Part shown: piece by piece, positions 61,184 to 64,000 of the stretch
Position numbering within the stretch: position 1 is the stretch's first letter
How the letters are laid out: each line of letters starts with the position of its first letter
Assembly (NCBI GenBank): GCA_964504345.1
Contig: CAZDDX010000005.1
Coordinates: 36,485-100,484, forward strand
Reading direction: 5' to 3'
Origin: CAMDTE01 sp964504345
GTDB lineage: Bacteria > Bacteroidota > Bacteroidia > Flavobacteriales > Schleiferiaceae
DNA: 64,000 nucleotides
The notes under the pieces: generated by a model
What the model was told of the DNA's origin: nothing
The model's input: only the letters and a program-made list of their open reading frames with translations
Database searches by the model: none
Program-made: the position numbers and the translations under genes

Positions 61184-61828
61184 ATGAAAATTCAACAATT
61201 TATAAAGTCATTAAATGATACCGAATTAGGTAAAAAAGGAACACATGAATTTTATGTTCTTATTCCAGTAGATGCCACATCAAGAAAAGATATTTTTCTT
61301 GAAACCCCTTCTCCTCGTTTTAAAGACCTAAAAACAGGAAATAATTATGATAATATAAATATTACAACACCTGGAAACGAATTAAGAGTCAATGGTCTCG
61401 GTCAATATTGGAGAGATAATAATGTAAATGCAGGTGACGAAATAATTTTTGAAAAACATGATAAAGGAGACAATGTTGAATATTATATGAATATTAGAAC
61501 TAGACAAAATATTGTTGTTTTTCAGTGTAATAAAAAAGGGTTTGAAATTTTGAACATAGAAAGGTTGGTTATTCCGTCACAAAAAGCTATTACATTTAAT
61601 GAGGTTGAGTATAACAAAAGAGTCGGAAAACTTAAAATTGAATTTAAATCAAGAGAAAAGAAAAAAAAGAACTCAAAAGAACCTTCTGATTTTTACAACA
61701 TTTTCTTTGAAGAAGTTAATTTATTAGATCAATACAAGCATGATGAATTTATTGAACTATCCAATTCCCAAACAAATAAAATTTTAAAAAAAGTTGTTGT
61801 GTGGCAAGAATATTCAATTAAACTATGA
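61184..61828 (+). CDS. Putative B3/EcoRII-N-like DNA-recognition protein
   Basis: 214 residues. KGTHEFYVLIPVDATSRKDIF, ELRVNGLGQYWRDNN and VNAGDEIIFEK look like the beta-barrel of B3-type DNA-binding domains (EcoRII N-terminal domain, NgoAVII, BfiI-type). The C-terminal 60 residues are charged. It begins 2 bases after the second methyltransferase and precedes the McrB-like gene, so it may be the specificity subunit of the restriction complex. The fold call is by eye and tentative. Confidence 0.45.
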   Translation: MKIQQFIKSLNDTELGKKGTHEFYVLIPVDATSRKDIFLETPSPRFKDLKTGNNYDNINITTPGNELRVNGLGQYWRDNNVNAGDEIIFEKHDKGDNVEYYMNIRTRQNIVVFQCNKKGFEILNIERLVIPSQKAITFNEVEYNKRVGKLKIEFKSREKKKKNSKEPSDFYNIFFEEVNLLDQYKHDEFIELSNSQTNKILKKVVVWQEYSIKL

Positions 61829-61838
61829 TTAGTAACAG

Positions 61839-64000
61839 ATGAAACAAAAGGACAGAGAAATACTTAAGAAAACCTTTAGTCAGATTTCAAAACTGACTTA
61901 TTCAGAACTAAAATACCAATTCAATAAAGAATATGAGGAAAAACTTAAAATTGATACTAAATACTCCCATGATCTTAATGTTGAAGGTAGATTAGAAAGA
62001 GAAGAATATATAACCAATCTAGATGCGAGTCAATTAAAGTCTTTTAAATCTGTTGTTAAGGCAATACAAGACAATTATTTATTCACAAAGGATGATATTG
62101 ATAGGTTGAATAATTTTACATCAAGGTTAAACTATTTACTCAAATCTACCTCACCTCATAACAGAGGAATGGCAGATCAAATGAATAATATTAAACACGG
62201 TGCTAAGGTTAACCCAAATTCGCCCACATTTACCCTTAAATCAAACTCCAATGAACTGACAAATAGCACAACTAAAAGTGCTGAATTAGAAATCCATAAG
62301 TTTTTTAATGACTGTGTAAAATCAAATACCTGGGCAGATTATAAATCGAATTCTGAATTAGATTCCAGCTTTTTTGATAAATCTTTCGAATGGAAATTAG
62401 TTTATGTCTTCTCGAATATAAAAAATTGTCAGAATAAGACTAGTTATCCTCTTTATTACCCTGCTTGGCAAATTACTGCTCAATGGTGTTTTGATGTTGA
62501 AAATGGAAACTATGATGCCTTTTGCAATTATTATAGAAATATAGATTTTCTTGATGAACCAAAGTTACTTCATTTTAGTTGCTACAATTATTTGTTAAGA
62601 TTAGCACTGCGCAATAATAAAAGTTATAAGGAGCTTATCGATTCCAAAGAAGAGAAAGAAAAACAAAAAATTATTAAAGAATTAAGAGAAGATGAGGATG
62701 ATGAACTAAGTTCAAAAGTAGAAACTAACGAAAACAATAACGAAATGGCTTCAAACAATAAGTATTACTTACTAGCAATAAATCAGTTGTCTAGAGTATT
62801 TTCAATTGCACAAGCTGGAATAGAATTTGATTTTACACTTTCCACGAGTGAATCATCTTTGTCTGACTCAACCATATCAGAAAATGACATCTTACTAGTT
62901 TCTATTGATGATAAGGTATATTACCAGTTTAAAGTAATTGATAATACAAGAGAAGAAATTAGGCTGAAAAAAGTATTTGAAATTGAAAAAACTATCGGCT
63001 ATACTATTGATGAGGAGGGTGTTGTAATTGAAATCAACAAAAAGGTTTTTGATTCCATTTGTTCTCAATTATTTGATCACTTGGTGCATAAGGATGACTC
63101 TTCCGTGGAAATCCCAATTGAACCTACTATATATGTTAAAGAAAAATATACGGGTCGTTTTGTCTTTCAAGTATTGACCTATTTAGATGAATTGGATAAA
63201 CTGAATAGTATCAAACCCTTATTTAAGGTCAACTCCGAACCAATTTATACTTCAATTAAGACTGATGAAGTTAGTTTGACATCAGTTTTTAAAACTTCTG
63301 AGAATAAATTATCAAAGGAAGAGTTAACATTTAACGATGGTAAGCCAAGATTTTTTGAAGATGTAATTTTCAATTGGGAAGACAAAAACTACTATCTTTC
63401 AACAGAATGGACAAGTGGAAAAAATAGTAGATTAGACTTAGATAATTTCAAAACAATTATAGAAAAATATTATCCTGATTATATGATTTATGAAAACAAT
63501 GGATATTACCTCTTCGCTGATAAAATACCAGCTAAACGAAAAAGAGATCAAGTAAAATTTAATATTTCTAGTTTTCATGATTCATGTAAAAATTCAGGTC
63601 TAATTTTTTCTCTACCTCTTATTCAACGATTTGTTGCCTCCTTGTGCACCAAACCATTTGTAATTTGTAGCGGCCTTTCAGGTTCTGGTAAGACAAAATT
63701 AGCACAAGCATTCGCACAATGGATTTGCTATAAGGAAGTAGATGGCGAAAAGAACGAACAATATTGTATTGTTCCCGTTGGTGCTGATTGGACTAATCGT
63801 GAACCACTATTAGGTTATCCAAATGCATTAGATAAAGAAGAATATGTACGCCCTGAAAATGGCGTTTTAGATTTGATGATTAGAGCAAAACAAAATGTTG
63901 AAAATCAAGATGAGCCAACAAAACCATACTTCTTGATATTAGATGAGATGAATTTAAGTCACGTTGAACGTTATTTTGCTGATTTTTTAAGCACTATGGA
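61839..64000 (+). CDS. McrB-like AAA+ restriction subunit (3' end outside window)
   Basis: At least 720 residues, open at the window edge. The AAA+ core is clear: Walker A GLSGSGKT (612-619), the McrB-specific IVPVGADWTNREPLLGYPNAL, and Walker B FLILDEMNLSHVERYFADFL (near 702). The 600-residue N-terminal part is unrecognised, with an acidic linker (EDEDDELSSKVE). In LlaJI, R1 is an McrB-type NTPase that works with an McrC-type nuclease; the nuclease gene should follow just outside. Starts 10 bases after the previous stop. Confidence 0.88.
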   Translation, partial: MKQKDREILKKTFSQISKLTYSELKYQFNKEYEEKLKIDTKYSHDLNVEGRLEREEYITNLDASQLKSFKSVVKAIQDNYLFTKDDIDRLNNFTSRLNYLLKSTSPHNRGMADQMNNIKHGAKVNPNSPTFTLKSNSNELTNSTTKSAELEIHKFFNDCVKSNTWADYKSNSELDSSFFDKSFEWKLVYVFSNIKNCQNKTSYPLYYPAWQITAQWCFDVENGNYDAFCNYYRNIDFLDEPKLLHFSCYNYLLRLALRNNKSYKELIDSKEEKEKQKIIKELREDEDDELSSKVETNENNNEMASNNKYYLLAINQLSRVFSIAQAGIEFDFTLSTSESSLSDSTISENDILLVSIDDKVYYQFKVIDNTREEIRLKKVFEIEKTIGYTIDEEGVVIEINKKVFDSICSQLFDHLVHKDDSSVEIPIEPTIYVKEKYTGRFVFQVLTYLDELDKLNSIKPLFKVNSEPIYTSIKTDEVSLTSVFKTSENKLSKEELTFNDGKPRFFEDVIFNWEDKNYYLSTEWTSGKNSRLDLDNFKTIIEKYYPDYMIYENNGYYLFADKIPAKRKRDQVKFNISSFHDSCKNSGLIFSLPLIQRFVASLCTKPFVICSGLSGSGKTKLAQAFAQWICYKEVDGEKNEQYCIVPVGADWTNREPLLGYPNALDKEEYVRPENGVLDLMIRAKQNVENQDEPTKPYFLILDEMNLSHVERYFADFLSTM

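Overview
The window comes from a Bacteroidota chromosome with a GC-rich core. Three things point to that phylum. Many genes are preceded by the Bacteroidota -7 promoter box TAnnTTTG, usually as TACCTTTG. Several gene types are typical of it: a MurF-alanine racemase fusion, an arginine decarboxylase next to a deoxyhypusine-synthase-like gene, DUF4271- and DUF4296-type proteins, a SbtA-type bicarbonate transporter, and a type IX secretion C-terminal domain on a glucanase. Housekeeping genes are tightly packed and often overlap. Genus and species cannot be named from the sequence alone.

From 1 to about 40 kb is ordinary core genome. It holds RNA and ribosome maintenance (rhlE, hflX, rnpA, rsmI, typA, tyrS), DNA metabolism (polA, dprA, tdk, an AlkB-like protein), cell wall synthesis (murF-alr with an O-antigen-ligase-like protein), catabolism (glutaryl-CoA dehydrogenase, an epimerase-type threonine dehydrogenase), hemD, a C-terminal processing protease, a fatty acid desaturase, a GH25 lysozyme, a probable six-gene minus-strand operon (dolichol-phosphate-mannose-synthase-like glycosyltransferase, pyrC, lipoprotein, LuxE-like protein, two exported proteins), polyamine genes and a TonB receptor. 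A tRNA-Ala(GGC) with a complete promoter and terminator sits at 39.8 kb.

From 40 to 49.2 kb is less conserved but still GC-rich: a lipoprotein, a large secreted GH81 beta-1,3-glucanase with a T9SS sorting domain, a truncated antitoxin relic, a pRiA4b-ORF3-like gene, a divergent sbtA/LysR pair, an Smr-domain protein and a small exported protein.

From 49.2 kb to the end is accessory DNA of mixed composition. In order it holds a low-GC HExxH protein plus PcfJ-like pair, an AT-rich uracil-DNA-glycosylase-like gene followed by a folded attC-like sequence, a GC-rich two-gene operon of unknown function, an IS3 orfA remnant, a XerC/D-type tyrosine recombinase with a frameshifted tail, a second uracil-DNA-glycosylase-like gene bounded by GTTAGGT and a clear attC-like site, and a very AT-rich LlaJI/BsuMI-like restriction-modification operon (controller, two m5C methyltransferases, a possible B3-fold protein, a McrB-like ATPase) that runs off the window. 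The recombinase and the two related attC-like elements suggest an integron-like cassette system without a classical IntI. That is the most interesting feature here.
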